Assembly (NCBI RefSeq): GCF_050436995.1
Contig: NC_134775.1
Span: 4,131,124-4,195,123, forward strand
DNA length: 64,000 nucleotides
DNA from: Anticarsia gemmatalis
Lineage: Eukaryota; Arthropoda; Insecta; Lepidoptera; Erebidae
Direction: 5' to 3'
Shown: one piece after another, positions 21,354-32,779 of the stretch
How the letters are laid out: every line of letters begins with the position of its first letter
How positions within the stretch are numbered: position 1 is the stretch's first letter
Translations under genes and position numbers: made by a program
The notes under the pieces: generated by a model
Seen by the model: only the letters and a program-made list of their open reading frames with translations
Database searches by the model: none
What the model was told of the DNA's origin: nothing

Positions 21354-24300
21354 TCCCCTAAACATCAATATCATACAAACCAACCTCCAGCACAAACAAA
21401 TAGCGGCGGCCACTCTACGCAGAGCACTGGAGGTTAACAACAAGACCGTCGCCCTGATCCAGGAGCCGTGGATCAGAAACAACAAAATCTGCGGTCTAAG
21501 CAATATCTGCGGTAAGTTACTGGTAAAACCCTCAGTCGACAAACCGAGAACCTGCATTTTCATGCCCAACACCATAACAACCACGCTACTAAACCAATTC
21601 TGTTCTAGAGACCTCACTGCAGTGACAATCCACACAGAAAACAACACAACCCTAGTCTTAGCCTCAGTGTACATGCCGAGCGACGGCGAAACTCCAACAA
21701 GAGAACTGGCCGAACTTGTACAACACTGCGAAACACAAGACTGGGAGCTGATCATCGCTGCAGACTGTAATGCACACCATCCTCTGTGGGGAAGTAAGGA
21801 TACCAACAAAAGAGGTGAGTCACTAGCCGAATACCTATTTCAAACAAACCTAAACATTATAAACAGGGGTACAGAACCCACTTTTGTAAGCTCAAGGTAT
21901 CAAACCATTATAGACATCACATTGGCAACACACGCGGCTGCTAATCTGATTGCGGGCTGGCACGTATCAAACGAGCCATCACTGGCAGACCACCGCCGCG
22001 TGTGCTTTCAAATTCAACACAAGCAAAAAGACCCTGACCTATATCGCAACCCTCGAAAAACAGATATATCAAGGTACACAAACTTACTTACCAAAACACT
22101 AAGTGACGGACCAGTAACTGACGTCACTCTCAGTACTAATAATATAGACTTAAACGTAGCACTTTTAACCAAAAGCATGCTGAATAGCTATCATTCAGCA
22201 TGCCCCACTTCAATATCCAAAGACCCCGGGAAAAGTTCGTAGTGGGGGCCGGAACTTGAACGCCTTCGAAAGGGTCTCAGGACACTTTTTAACCATGCAA
22301 AAAACAACAGAACCACTGAGGCCTGGGACAAATATAAAATTGCACAAAAACACTATAAGAAGCGCATCAGATTTCGAAGAACGGAATCTTGGCACAACTT
22401 CTGTAGCAACATAGACTCGACAAACCAAGCCGCAAGAATAAAGAAAATACTTTCCAAAGGGAACCCGAATCTTTTGGGCACTCTTAAGAAAGCAGACGGC
22501 ACCTACACAAATAACGACAAAAAAACGTGTGAAATATTGCTGGAAACACACTTTCCAGGCTGTCTGATGACATCAGGCCTTGATTGGTCAGACGAGCACC
22601 ACAACACACCAACAACCCAAGACTGGGAAGTCGCCAACAAAATAGTAACCGCGGATAGGATGGCATGGGCCATAAAAAGCTTCCAGCCATTCAAATCAGC
22701 AGGGCTAGACATGATTTTCCCGGCGCTACTACAAAGGCAAAAAGACGAGACGATAAAACACCTATTACCAATCTACAGAGCCTGTATAGCTTTCAAATAC
22801 ATACCCAAATTGTGGAGAGAAGCAAAGGTAGTTTTCCTCCCCAAACCGGGTAAGGAGGACTACACTCATGCCAAAGCTTTCAGGCCAATTAGTCTTACAT
22901 CATTCCTTTTAAAAACACTGGAAAGACTTGTAGACATATACCTAAGGGATGGAGTACTAAAGAACAATCCACTACATCCCCAACAACATGCGTATAGAAA
23001 AGGCAAATCAACAGAGTCGGCACTGCACAAGGTTGTGCACAAAATAGAATCGGCCTTCACAAACAAAGCCTCAACACTAGCCTCCTTCATAGATATAGAA
23101 GAAGCTTTTGACAAAACCATGCACAACAGCATTAAACATGCCCTACAAAGACTTAAAGTAGAACCAGTCCTAACTGGATGGATTACTGAACTAGTCAGCA
23201 AAAGGGCGGTACAGATAGTGGCAAACACCACAATGAGAGCAAAAGTGGTCAGAGGATGCCCCCAGGGAGGCGTCCTTTCACCGCTTCTATGGAACATAGT
23301 AGTTGATAGCCTCCTAACTAGTTTAAACAAAAAAGGGTACACTACTATTGGATATGCAGATGACCTAGCAATACTGATAAATGGGACAGCTGAAAACGTA
23401 CTATGTAAAATAATGCGCTCAGCTTTTCAGATTATAGAAAACTGGTGTAAGGAACACCAACTATCAGTAAACCCCAAAAAAACAGAACTAATCCTTTTCA
23501 CCAACAAAAGGAAGTTACCGGACCTCGAACTACCAAAACTATTTAACACCAAACTCACCCTGTCAACTCAAGTGAAATATCTGGGCATGGTTCTTGACAA
23601 CAAATTGAATTGGGCGAGTCATATTGAAGCAAAAACTAGGAAGGCCTGCATAGCGTTCGGCCAGTGTAGAAGAATGGTTGGTAACAAATGGGGTCTCAAC
23701 CCAAACATAACACTCTGGCTATACACATCAGTTATCAGACCTTCTATCACCTACGGATCAGTTGTATGGTGGCCCAGAACACAACTGACAACGGTAAAAA
23801 CAAAACTCCAGAGCACACAACGCCTAGCATGTGTAGCCACCACTGGATGCATGAAAACCACTCCATCAAATGCACTTGAGTACCTCCTGAACCTTAGGCC
23901 CTTAGATTTGGTTATACAGGAGGAGGCACAAGCGGCTGCCTTAAGACTAAAAGCAAACGGGCTATGGCAGCAGAACCCAGAAACAACACACACCAAAATT
24001 CTGCAAGGTATCCTGAAGGAAATACCACTTCTCGATGCACCTACAGATAGAACGCCGTGTCACCACGTTTTCGACCGAAGATACAATATCCAACTCAAAG
24101 AGGAATCTAAAGATGACTCTGGCATCAACGAAGTTAGGATATACACTGACGGATCCAAAACCGCACTTGGTACAGGAGCCGGCGTCTTCTCGAACGATCT
24201 AAATATCAAAATATCAGCCACCCTAGATAAACTAAATACAATCTTCCAAGCAGAATGTATAGGAATCACTAAGGCAGCACAAGCAGTCGCAGCCAGAGAT

Positions 24301-24960
24301 GTCAGAGACCTTAAAATAAAAATTGTCTCTGACAGTGCATCCATGCTACAAGCCTTACAAAACAACGTTATAACATCTGCCCTTGTTCTGGAATGCCACA
24401 ATGCGCTTCAAGCCATTGCACGTACGAACACGGTTACCCTGCAATGGATCAAAGGGCACAGCAACTCAATGGGAAACGATGCAGCTGATGAACTAGCTAA
24501 AAGGGGATCAAAGGGAACAGTATTTGGACCGGAACCACTACTGCCAATCCCCCAAGCACAAATTAAATCTTGGCTGAACAGAAACACCGAAGTGAAACAC
24601 CTAAAAGAATGGAACAACAGCAAAGGTTGCAGGCAAACTAAGGCTGCAGTTCCGGTGGCACCTAAGAATCTTGCCCGCAACCTTATCAGTCTAAAAAGGG
24701 ACAAAATACGCAAGGTAGTAGGAATCCTAACCGGCCATTGTCCCCTAAACAAACATCTATGTACAATAGGTGTGACGGACAGCCCTCTGTGCAGAGGATG
24801 CATGGAGGCAGAGGAAACACCACAACATGTACTTGTGGAATGCAACAGCGTGGCGGACCAACGAGCGCGAACTAAAATATTGACAACAACACTCCAGGAA
24901 GCCTGCAGCAACTTGAAAAAGCTACTGAAGTTCTGGGAGGAACTAGGATGGCTGGAGTGA
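21322..24960 (+). pseudogene. LINE ORF2: endonuclease, reverse transcriptase, RNase H
   Basis: This frame codes for the target-primed replication enzyme. The endonuclease shows IIQTNLQHK, IQEPWI, ASVYMP, AADCNAHHPLWG and SLADHRRV. An in-frame TAG at 22240 stops translation between the endonuclease and the RT; the codon sits beside a Trp where the family usually has paired Trp residues. The RT follows in the same frame: FRPISLTSFLLKTLERLV, FIDIEEAFDKT, GCPQGGVLSPLLWNIV, GYADDLAI and YLGMVLDNKLNW. RNase H comes next (RIYTDGSKT, FQAECIGI, VSDSASMLQAL, WIKGHSNSMGNDAADELA) and a CCHC-like end (CRGCMEAEETPQHVLVEC). RNase H separates it from Jockey/CR1 and points to the I/LOA/R1 side. The nonsense codon is its only coding defect I see. 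Confidence 0.85.
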
Positions 24961-25053
24961 GGGTGAATCAACGCAACAATGTGAGAGGGTAGATACACGC
25001 ACAAAGGCCCATTTAAGAGGCTAAGTGCGGAAAAAGCCCAGGAAACCTAACCT

Positions 25054-25360
25054 AACCTGTCACAGTTTATAAAACAGAGTTATGGTGTCATGAAGGATAT
25101 TAAATGCTGTATTTGTAGATTGACATTCATAAACTTCTGAAAAAGATAGACTGGAGATGTATTCTTTGAATTTAACAAGATTTTCATCACTAACATCTCT
25201 TATTTTTTTTAAATAATACTTTGGAATATCTTTGTATTTAGAATAAGTCTAGATTACATTTTATTACTTGAGCTAATTCGTGGTCTGAGAGTGCAAGGCA
25301 ATGTTGACTGGATTTTGCGTTATGTATATTGCTCCAGCTCCTGCTCAATATTTTCATGAA
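25054..25360 (-). pseudogene. Daphne-like LINE, end of endonuclease domain and linker
   Basis: The minus strand reads LALSDHELAQ, the catalytic SDH end of an AP-type endonuclease. After a frame change it continues KYKDIPKYYLKKIRDVSDEN and NILHDTITLFYKL, the linker that leads to the RT in this family (compare LDAFKLFYKLCF in the LINE at 58279-58962). It ends exactly where the other LINE's CCTAACCTAACCT tail begins. About 80 residues of linker expected before 19215 are missing, so either some DNA was deleted at the insertion or the two halves are not one copy. The rest of the endonuclease is not recognisable to the right. Confidence 0.65.
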
Positions 25361-26069
25361 TATTGGGCGATACAAGTCTTTGCACCCTCAACCAACAGGG
25401 GTGACAGACATGGTCTGACGAACAAATCTAAAACAACCATATTAATATATTGTAATATGATTCAGATTATTTCAAATAATAACAATTTGAATTTTAAATA
25501 GTTTGCTGTGGTTATTAATTAATAGCTCTAAAATTAAAATTATCTATTTTTTGTATTTCTTGAGGACACCTATGATTATGTTGTGGCTTACACAACAAAC
25601 ATTTGTTTACTTGGCAGTCACTATATATGTTTATAGTATTTAAAATTCAAAAATGAAAGATCAATCTTGCAAAGGTTACTGTCATACTGATATGCTAAAT
25701 ATCATCAACATCATCCCAGCATTATCCCAGTGACATCCAAGGCTAAAGCCCGGATCCGTTTACTATACACGGGGCAAGAGTTAACTTATTATTACCCAGG
25801 ATTCGAACCCGGTACGATCCGATACCCTCTGCATTGCAATCTGTTAGTATATCCACAAGCCTATCACTGCCTTAAATCATATATCTGTTAAATCAATCAA
25901 TAATAATGGGATTAACATGACTACACCAGTATATATCTGGTACCAAAGTATGGTGGTTTGTGTCACACGAATAGTCTATCTTAAAGCCTTATAGTAAATA
26001 GGGCAGTATACTAAGCAGGTTTACAAAAACAGAATTGAAAACAATATTATGATAAAACAAAAACATAAA
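25361..26069. other. Intron or flank of the DDE_Tnp_4 gene; only a SINE seen
   Basis: Apart from the SINE at 25697-25880 I see no coding or terminal-repeat structure here. Confidence 0.4.
25697..25880 (-). mobile_element. tRNA-derived SINE candidate
   Basis: Read on the minus strand, TAGGCTTGTGGATA resembles a Pol III A box and GGGTTCGAATCC is a good B box about 45 bases later. The sequence ends in a GATGATGTTGATGAT-like tail, the microsatellite tail usual for lepidopteran SINEs and RTE LINEs. It is not a functional tRNA: no acceptor stem can be closed. Confidence 0.55.
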
Positions 26070-26561
26070 TACCTGTCGTGGTGCAACTCTATTTTCAATT
26101 ACTTGTTATATTGCTCGTTGCAATGGAGTTGGATTCTCTACAACAATGACATCACGTCTGCGGTTCAGTAGAGACAACCCACAAAGGATGCACATGTCCA
26201 CGGCTCGTTGAGGCGGATGTTGAAGCACCAGGCTCGTTGCTCAAAGTGCTATTTATATGTTGCATTGCTAATCGATTACAAGCATCACATATGTAATCAT
26301 CTTCAGTAATCTAGAAGAGAAAGTAAGAATAATATTACTATGTTGTAAGGGCAAAAACGACATTATTATGCGAATTTCACAACATAGGTATAATGTGACA
26401 ATTAAGTAGGTAAATACGTACTATTATTGAGGCATTCCACTCGCAGATTGTGGATATAACTCTCGTGTCCAGGTCAAAAACCAGATGTCGGCAAAGTGTA
26501 TCAATGCGTATACTGCAATTGACACAAAGCAATCTTAGGGCTGTTTGCGGCGACTGCATAT
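26070..26561 (-). pseudogene. 5' exons of the DDE_Tnp_4 transposase gene
   Basis: Starting from the ATG at 26561 (MQSPQTALRLLCVNCSI), the first exon has two Cys-X2-Cys pairs. It appears to end at about 26421 with a GTACGT donor and to continue after a TCTTCTAG acceptor near 26311 with ITEDDYICDACNRLAM. A second Cys pair (ILCGLSLL) and ENPTPLQRAI follow, in another frame and with one in-frame stop, up to a CAG|GTATTT donor near 26067. This resembles the Cys-rich N-terminal region found in front of DDE_Tnp_4 cores in insect genomes. Assignment to the same gene as 15873-17212 is by strand, order and family layout; the splice sites are inferred. Confidence 0.5.
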
Positions 26562-26774
26562 TGACATCGACACGAATCTCGAACACAACCCAAAACGAAG
26601 ACAAAATCGGTTTCCAGAAAGGTAAAGCACAGAGTAATCGTCAGAAGCGGTATCGGTAGTCCGTAAATCAAAGCTGGGGTAAAAAAACAAGGAATCCAAA
26701 ATTGCACAAGAACGTATCACAACCGTACAACAAAAGCAGTGGATCGCAACTGTCAATCAATATCGCGGAGGCAG

Positions 26775-27505
26775 CCAGTGTGACCAGATTTAATTTTAAG
26801 AAAATACCGAGGCACCTCAAAAAAATACTGAAATATACCGACTAACATAGGACAGATATACCAATAAAAATACTGATTTTCTTAAAACGTTTTATTTATT
26901 CATGCTCACAATAAATGTTAGAATTATATTTTAACATCCTTTTCGAAGGATTAAAATTTACACAACCTCCTTCATCTTTAATACCTTGCTTTGTTTTTAA
27001 AATAGCTGGCACATTTTTGTTTAAAAATCTGTTTCTTTGGTCCGTTTTTATTAAATTTATCTTTGAAAATATGCGCTCGCATGCAGCATTCGACACCGGT
27101 ATACATAGAAGAGATTTACTAAAACTAGTTATATTTTTGTATTTTAACATGCCATCACTGTTAGAAATTTTTCCAACTTCCACCCAAAATTGTTCACACG
27201 AGATGGGTGAGCCAGTGCTGGAAGATTGTAACAAATCACTTACTTCGCGATCAAACTTTAGGGTTCTATATTCTTCGTCAATTAACTGCATTTGTTCTGG
27301 CTGTACTTCGCATGGGAAAATTGGAAAAGCTTCTATTACATTTCGTAAACTGCGAAATTCTTTATGCACGGCAGTGTGTGGGTTACGAAATTTCAGTTCT
27401 CGAAAAACTGGATTTTCAAAAGGCAAACGTAATTTCAATTGCGTGCTCAACTCAATTAAAAATGATTGGCACCTTCTGAAAAACTCAGCAATCTGTTCTT
27501 TCATG
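26775..27505 (-). pseudogene. hAT transposase, C-terminal part only
   Basis: The minus-strand frame 26896-27504 encodes the end of a hAT transposase. It has a helical region, then FWVEVGKISNSDGMLKYKNI and VSNAACERIFSKINLIKTDQ, the hAT dimerisation block, then the last residues of the protein. On its 3' side CAGTGTGACCAGATTT near 26778 looks like a hAT terminal repeat. The catalytic core is missing: the gene is cut at 27505 where the next LINE copy starts. Such a fragment cannot be active. The alternative that it is a domesticated gene is unlikely given the truncation. Confidence 0.75.
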
Positions 27506-28242
27506 TTTCTAAATTTTTACTAATAATGGTCTCAAAAATTGAATGGTCACTGATACCGCCGGTGTCGTGACGGTGCTGATATCCCATTTAGTGACGTAGT
27601 CAAGAATTTGGGTATCTTGATTGATAAAAATATGTCATGGGTTCCCCAGATCCAACAAGTTAGTCGCAAAATCTTTGTTTCGGCGGGGTCTTTGCGCAGA
27701 CTACGAAATCTTCTTCCTATCACGACAAAAATTGCGTTAGTACAAGCCCTTATTTTTCCCGGTCTTGATTATGCCGATGTCAGCTATCCTGATCTTACCG
27801 AGAACCAACTGAATAAACTTGAGCGACTTCAAAACTTCTTTATTAGATTCATATTTGGTTTACGCAAGTATGATCATATATCTGAATACACACATAAGCT
27901 CAAGTGGTTACCCCTACGTTCACGCCGGAATGCTCACATTCTCCCTCTTCTGTACAATGTATTGTTTAATCCCTTAGCACCCCCATATCTTAAAGAACGT
28001 TTCGATTTCTTGCATGACACACATTCAAGACTCCTGCGATCATCAGAAAATTTAAGATTGAAGATGCCAGTGCATTCCACAAAGTTTTTTGATAGATTGT
28101 TTTCTGTAGAAGCTGTGCGATTGTGGAATGCACTACCAGTGTCAATACGACGTGCTCAATTCTTACCCATTTTTAAAAAACAAGTTAAGGAACACTACCT
28201 TTCGCTACAATATTAAATTTTTCAATTTTTCATTGTTTATGT
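27506..28242 (+). pseudogene. CR1-like LINE, 3' half of RT, in inverted orientation
   Basis: The plus strand codes for the end of a LINE reverse transcriptase: NLGILIDKNMSWVPQIQQV, ALIFPGLDYADVSY, LERLQNFFIRFIFGL, LKWLPLRSRRNAHILPLLY and FKKQVKEHYLSL, stopping at 28216. The first 198 bases (27506-27703) are the exact reverse complement of 28460-28657, the truncated end of the same LINE on the other strand. It appears to be the missing 3' part of the minus-strand LINE, flipped in place. The downstream bases to 28242 are its 3' UTR. Confidence 0.8.
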
Positions 28243-28459
28243 TAGTGGCTTAGTTAACAACAGCCGCGCGGATCGATCTCTGAGGTTAAGCCATGCTTGC
28301 CGAGGTTGATTAGTGGATGGGTGACCATCTTATACATATCGAGTTCCTCCGTGTTTCGGAAGGCACGTTAAATTGTGGGTCCCGGCTGTCATTTTCGAAG
28401 ATCTTTGACAGTCGTTAACAGCATTCAGAAGCTTGAAAGTCTGACAACCAGTCTTACCC
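28243..28459 (+). mobile_element. 5S-rRNA-derived SINE, 3' truncated
   Basis: It starts with GTGGCTTAG and contains GAGGTTAAGC (28282-28291) and TGGATGGGTGACC (28314-28326), which match box A and the intermediate element/box C region of the 5S rRNA internal Pol III promoter. It then follows the copy at 57536 closely (CGTGTTTCGGAAGGCACG, GTGGGTCCCGGCTGTC) up to AGTCTTACC, where it is cut by the inverted LINE arm. Pol III transcription from the 5S-type promoter is the expected mode for this SINE class. Confidence 0.78.
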
Positions 28460-30700
28460 TAGTCTGCGCAAAGACCCCGCCGAAACAAAGATTTTGCGAC
28501 TAACTTGTTGGATCTGGGGAACCCATGACATATTTTTATCAATCAAGATACCCAAATTCTTGACTACGTCACTAAATGGGATATCAGCACCGTCACGACA
28601 CCGGCGGTATCAGTGACCATTCAATTTTTGAGACCATTATTAGTAAAAATTTAGAAATTGAGTTGATAAAAACTGCTAAGAGTAGAGGAGATAAGACGCC
28701 GCCCTGCGGAACGCCGGCAAATGACGAGCACCATGCAGAGATCGTGTTTTCGATACTGATACGTTGCCGGCGCCCAAACAGGTAACTACGAAACCAGTCA
28801 ACCGCTGTTGGAGATACGTTAAGAGAGCATAGTATTCTGAGAAGTACATCAATGTCAACAGTGTTAAAAGCGTTGCTAAAGTCTAGCAATGCAAGCACTG
28901 TTAGACGACCACCTTCCATTGCTGACCTAATGTCTTCCGTAATATGAACCAGGGTTGTGGTGGTACTGTGACCGGGACGGAAACCAGACTGGAGTGGGTT
29001 AAGGAGTTGGTTTTCGGAAAGAAAGGAACTAAGCTGATCATGAACGAGGCGTTCAAGAACTTTAGAGAGGAAAGGTAAGAAAGAAATGAGCCGGTATTCA
29101 GAGAAAGATGAAGGGTTGCATTTTTTAGGTAGAGGTGTGATTTGGGCGTCTTTCCAAGCTGATGGGAAGATGCCACTAGAGATAGAGGAATTGAGGATAT
29201 GACAGATGACAGGGAGTATTTCATCAAGGATAGGAAGGATCATATTACGGCTGACGCAATCGGTACCTATCGAATTCGAGGAAGTAGATAGGATGCTCTT
29301 CTTAACGTCACAAGCAGCAAATTGATGAAATTCAAATGGGAAGCAGTCGGGAGTCGAACTTAGTGAAAGAGATTTTAGTGTGTTAGTTTTTAGAATGGGG
29401 TCAAAGTGGGGTAATGCAGTAAAGTATTGATTTAAAGCGTCGTTAACTCCCAATGATCTCAGAAATTTCCAGAATTTGGCTGTATCTCCGTTTTCGACAG
29501 ATGCATGAATATGTCGGCGTTGTGCATTCCTACACACCTAACTGCAGTGATTTCATATTGCTACATATTTTTTCCAATTAGCGTCAGTTGGACGACATTT
29601 AAATTTCGTTTTTGCAGCAGCTTTCTGGGAGAGTAGTGTCTTAATGTCGTCCGTAAGCCAAGGTGACAGAAGATGTTTCACCCTGATTGTACGCAATGGT
29701 GCATGAGTGTCATGGAGCTTTATCAAGTTTGAGGTCAGTAACTGAACTTTATCATCCACACATTCCGAAGCAAAGAGAGAAACCCAGGCAATGTTGTTGA
29801 CATCCGCACGAAGATTTGCCACGTTCATTTCACGAAAGTTGCGCTGTACAAGGATTTTAGGTTTAGGTTTCGGAGGCCGGACACGATAAGACAAGAAGAG
29901 GAGGTCATGGTAGGAAAAGGCATCTGCAGGACACTGACCGTGTTTAGAAACACGATGAGGGGAAGAAATAAGGATAAGATCAAGCAAAGATGGAGTATAG
30001 TTTGGAAAATGATGTGTAGCATTAAGAGGAAGTATAGAGAGGTTATTGGAGTCAACGATGGATTGGAGTGAACTGGAACGGTGATCATTTTTATGGAGGC
30101 AGGTGTTGAAATCGCCCATGATTATGGTTTGACTGTACACGGGGATAAAAATTTCTAACAGAATTTCAAGAGAAGTGAAGTAATCTACACGTAAAGAAGG
30201 ACTATAAAAAACACCGAGCAAGATTTTGGAGTAAAGAAGCTCAACTTCGAGAAAAAGATGCTCGCCAGCATTTGGTGGTGGGAGCTGTGGTGAATTGCTA
30301 ACTATAGAGAAGGGAATATTTTGTTTAAGATAGATAGCCACTCCACCCCCACCTCCCACTGCGCGATCATTTCTAATAAGCTCATAGCCTGGGAGCGAAT
30401 AAGCCGAGGAGACTAAGCATGGTTTAAGCCAAGACTCAGAAACAAGTATTGCATGAATATGTGTACATTCGAAAGTAGCCAGCATATCCGGGAAATGGGC
30501 CGGAACACTCTGAGCATTAATATGGACCACATTAAAGTTCCTAGGAAAATCAGAAAACTGAGAGGACAATGTCTCAGCAAGAGAAGGAACACTTACGAAG
30601 CTGGTATCACTACTTGCAGAAAAATATTCGTCACTATTTACATATGCTGCTGTCTTGTAATGACATTATTAAATTCCGTAATAAATAAATAATAAAAAAA
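28460..30700 (-). mobile_element. CR1-like LINE, endonuclease and N-terminal RT
   Basis: The minus strand holds the 5' two-thirds of ORF2. The ORF ends with GVPQGGVLSPLLL, and a short stretch then leads into the 198-bp inverted arm. Upstream sequence to 30700 contains the ORF start at 30569 and no clear ORF1. The segment that should code for the catalytic YADD box is missing, so the RT is dead. The 3' end is at 28460, where a 5S-derived SINE begins; the remaining coding part is in reverse orientation at 27506-28242. Confidence 0.8.
28593..30569 (-). pseudogene. LINE ORF2: AP endonuclease and RT fingers/palm
   Basis: Starting at the ATG at 30569 (MSSQFSDFPRNFNVVHINAQS), the endonuclease shows INAQS, VSESWLKP, RNDRAVGGGGGVAIYL, IMGDFN and a final SYHD motif. 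Two in-frame stop codons at 29538-29555 (TGA and TAG, both one C-to-T step from sense codons) separate it from the RT in the same frame. The RT has YRLISFLPFLSKVLERLV, LLDFSNAFNTVD and FAGVPQGGVLSPLLL, then loses the YADD segment. LINE endonuclease nicks chromosomal DNA and the RT primes on the nick. The copy is inactive for three independent reasons: stops, deletion and inversion. Confidence 0.82.
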
Positions 30701-30720
30701 TACAATGAATATATATATAC

Positions 30721-31854
30721 CAGTGGCGAAGGCTCCATACAACTCGATTCCTACCGGCTTCCCTTTCTGGACAGACTTAATATTAGTGTTAAATTAATTG
30801 TTCACTATTGCCAAATAATACACAATTAATCAATAATAACCAATATTTAAACCGAAATCTTTAACTAGAATCATTAATCTAATCTAAACAGTACGAAAAC
30901 GCCTACCCTTCAAAACTTACGCTCCGCTAAAAACGCAACGTGAAGTAATAATAATGAAATAAACCGTAGGCGCTGATCGGGAATCGCGTACAATAAAAAC
31001 TATGGCGGCGATGTCGCTTACGACCTTTTGGATCGCGCTTTACACCGCGCTGCATAGTGGCGAGCAAGCCGGAGGAAGAGCGGATTACCTCGCGCGTTAC
31101 CGCGCTCGCGCCGCGGCGGACGTATGTTTCTGTCGCGGCGCGAGCCGCGTGCAAGAGCGAGATGGCGAAAATATAAGCATCCTGCATAAGTATTAGTGGA
31201 ACGTTCTTCTCCAGTTTGACAATGGTTGGACAATTAGGTCATGTTTGTTTACTATTTACATATTTCGCGCGCTCTATAACAAATTAGAATATTTGTGTTT
31301 ATCACAACATTATTCCTTAATAAATGTGTTTATGCATAATTGTGAATGTATCAGTATATTAAACAGTAATTGTTTTGCATGTTTCTATTCGAGTAAATTT
31401 TCATTTTGTCAGATTTATAGGTTAAACTCATTTCTATAAAAGTGTTCTGCGTTTATCCATTATGTGTTTGATATTTTATTGTTGATGAATACATTCTAAA
31501 CTGATGGTATAATATGTTATTAAACAACCAGTGCGAGACAATCATCAATCGTTCGATATACCTACGTTATCTTGAATATGTGCTGTTGTGTTACCTACGT
31601 GTTACTACTGAAGACGGAGTAACTTAATGCAAAACAAGCATGATTAGGTAGCATGGTAAGTACCTATGTATTATTAAACTGTAGAGAGAGAAATAAGAGA
31701 CTGTAGTTGAATGTAGATAATACTCTCATATTATGCAGTAATACGCTAATTTTACGTCGACATTCTTACGATGTACATATTATGTAGGTACTATACCTAG
31801 ACAATGACCTATAGCTCCGGCTTACCTTTTATAAAAAATGACCCTTCGCCACTG
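30721..31854. mobile_element. Non-autonomous hAT element, copy 1
   Basis: Terminal inverted repeats CAGTGGCGAAGG at 30721 and CCTTCGCCACTG ending 31854 are flanked by a perfect 8-bp duplication ATATATAC (30713-30720 and 31855-31862), as hAT elements make. The interior is non-coding, AT-rich, and has a GC-rich core at about 31000-31170. It is colinear with the copy at 47772-48913 with few differences, mainly small indels. Confidence 0.92.
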
Positions 31855-31871
31855 ATATATACATATATATA

Positions 31872-32727
31872 TGTCGGGGCACGGTGTGTGGGGTTGTATT
31901 CTGACATCCCACTTCTGATGTCGGGACACGGTGTATTGTGTGGGGTTTGTATCCTGACATTTCACTTCTGATATCGAAGGCGTATGGGGTACCTCGCTAT
32001 CAGACTGATCAGTCATGGCGAATAGTCCAAAATAATACGCACTAGACTTAGCTCACTGGTGTATTTGTCCATTACAATAATCACAGCACAAAAATAGACT
32101 AGGATTCAACCGATCTAGCTGGATGCAAGATAGAAACGCGGTGAGTTCGGTACAACGCGGCAACGACCGTTTTCCCTTGAGTTCGAATGTTGAATCGTCT
32201 AACCACACTGACGTTCCAACCATCATACCTCTGAGTGACAGCTGTCTATTGTGACATGCTAACCGTCATCTGCCTGTGTTGCCAACATTGTACCGACCAC
32301 ACCCAAGTGTAAACACTTGACGTTTCCGTTACATTAAATTTTTTCTTAACAATCAAATCAAGCTAATTTTAATTAGATTGTTCGAAGATATAGCGCCCCG
32401 ATGCTGGCGCTCCGACACGGCCATCTTGACATGTCACACGTCCCTGTGTGATGCTCCTGAAAAAGTAAAGTCATTTGCAATACCAGAGTATCTCCATTCG
32501 GCCTATCCTAATTAACTCACTTGGGTAAGAGTCTTCACACTAAACAAATCTTACAGGGCGAATCTTTATTCTCACATGATTAATCTTACATCACAATAAA
32601 CTATCATCTAATAATACACAGACCATTGACCAGTATTCACACACCATACATAACCAAACTTGAAGACCAATTACTCTATACGCTAAAATCAACTCTACCA
32701 CCGCCCATCATCAATTCACGGGCCTCA
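31872..32727 (-). repeat. Left LTR-like arm (inverted)
   Basis: It starts TGTCGGGGCACGG and ends CGGGCCTCA, and is the reverse complement of 34673-35472 over its whole length with scattered differences. The first 50 or so bases are present twice (TGTCGGGGCACGG at 31872, TGTCGGGACACGG at about 31919), which accounts for the extra length. Confidence 0.85.
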
Positions 32728-32779
32728 GTCGTCCCTCAGTGGTCCCGGTGCAGCCAAGGAGAAACTGGTTGACCTGTGC

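Larger units (their letters stand above)
19216..25053 (+). mobile_element. LINE with RNase H domain (I/LOA/R1-like group), near full length
   Basis: A 5.8-kb plus-strand non-LTR retrotransposon has a roughly 440-bp 5' UTR, ORF1, ORF2 (endonuclease, RT, RNase H) and a short 3' UTR ending CCTAACCTAACCT. Both sides are flanked by the minus-strand Daphne-like LINE, so it is a nested insertion. A 0.27-kb LINE 3' fragment interrupts ORF1, and ORF2 has one in-frame stop. The first 100 bases of the 5' UTR contain two small hairpins (CAAGCATT...AATGCTTG and CGACATC...GATGTCG). No target duplication was found with confidence. Confidence 0.8.

Noticed and set aside
29825..30088. Second minus-strand gene within the LINE endonuclease
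   Set aside because: It is an out-of-frame shadow of the endonuclease ORF at 29553-30569.
27506..30700. Twin priming as the cause of the inverted LINE
   Set aside because: In twin priming the inverted part is the 5' segment on the far side of the junction. Here the 3' half is inverted, with a SINE at the junction and a 198-bp duplication.
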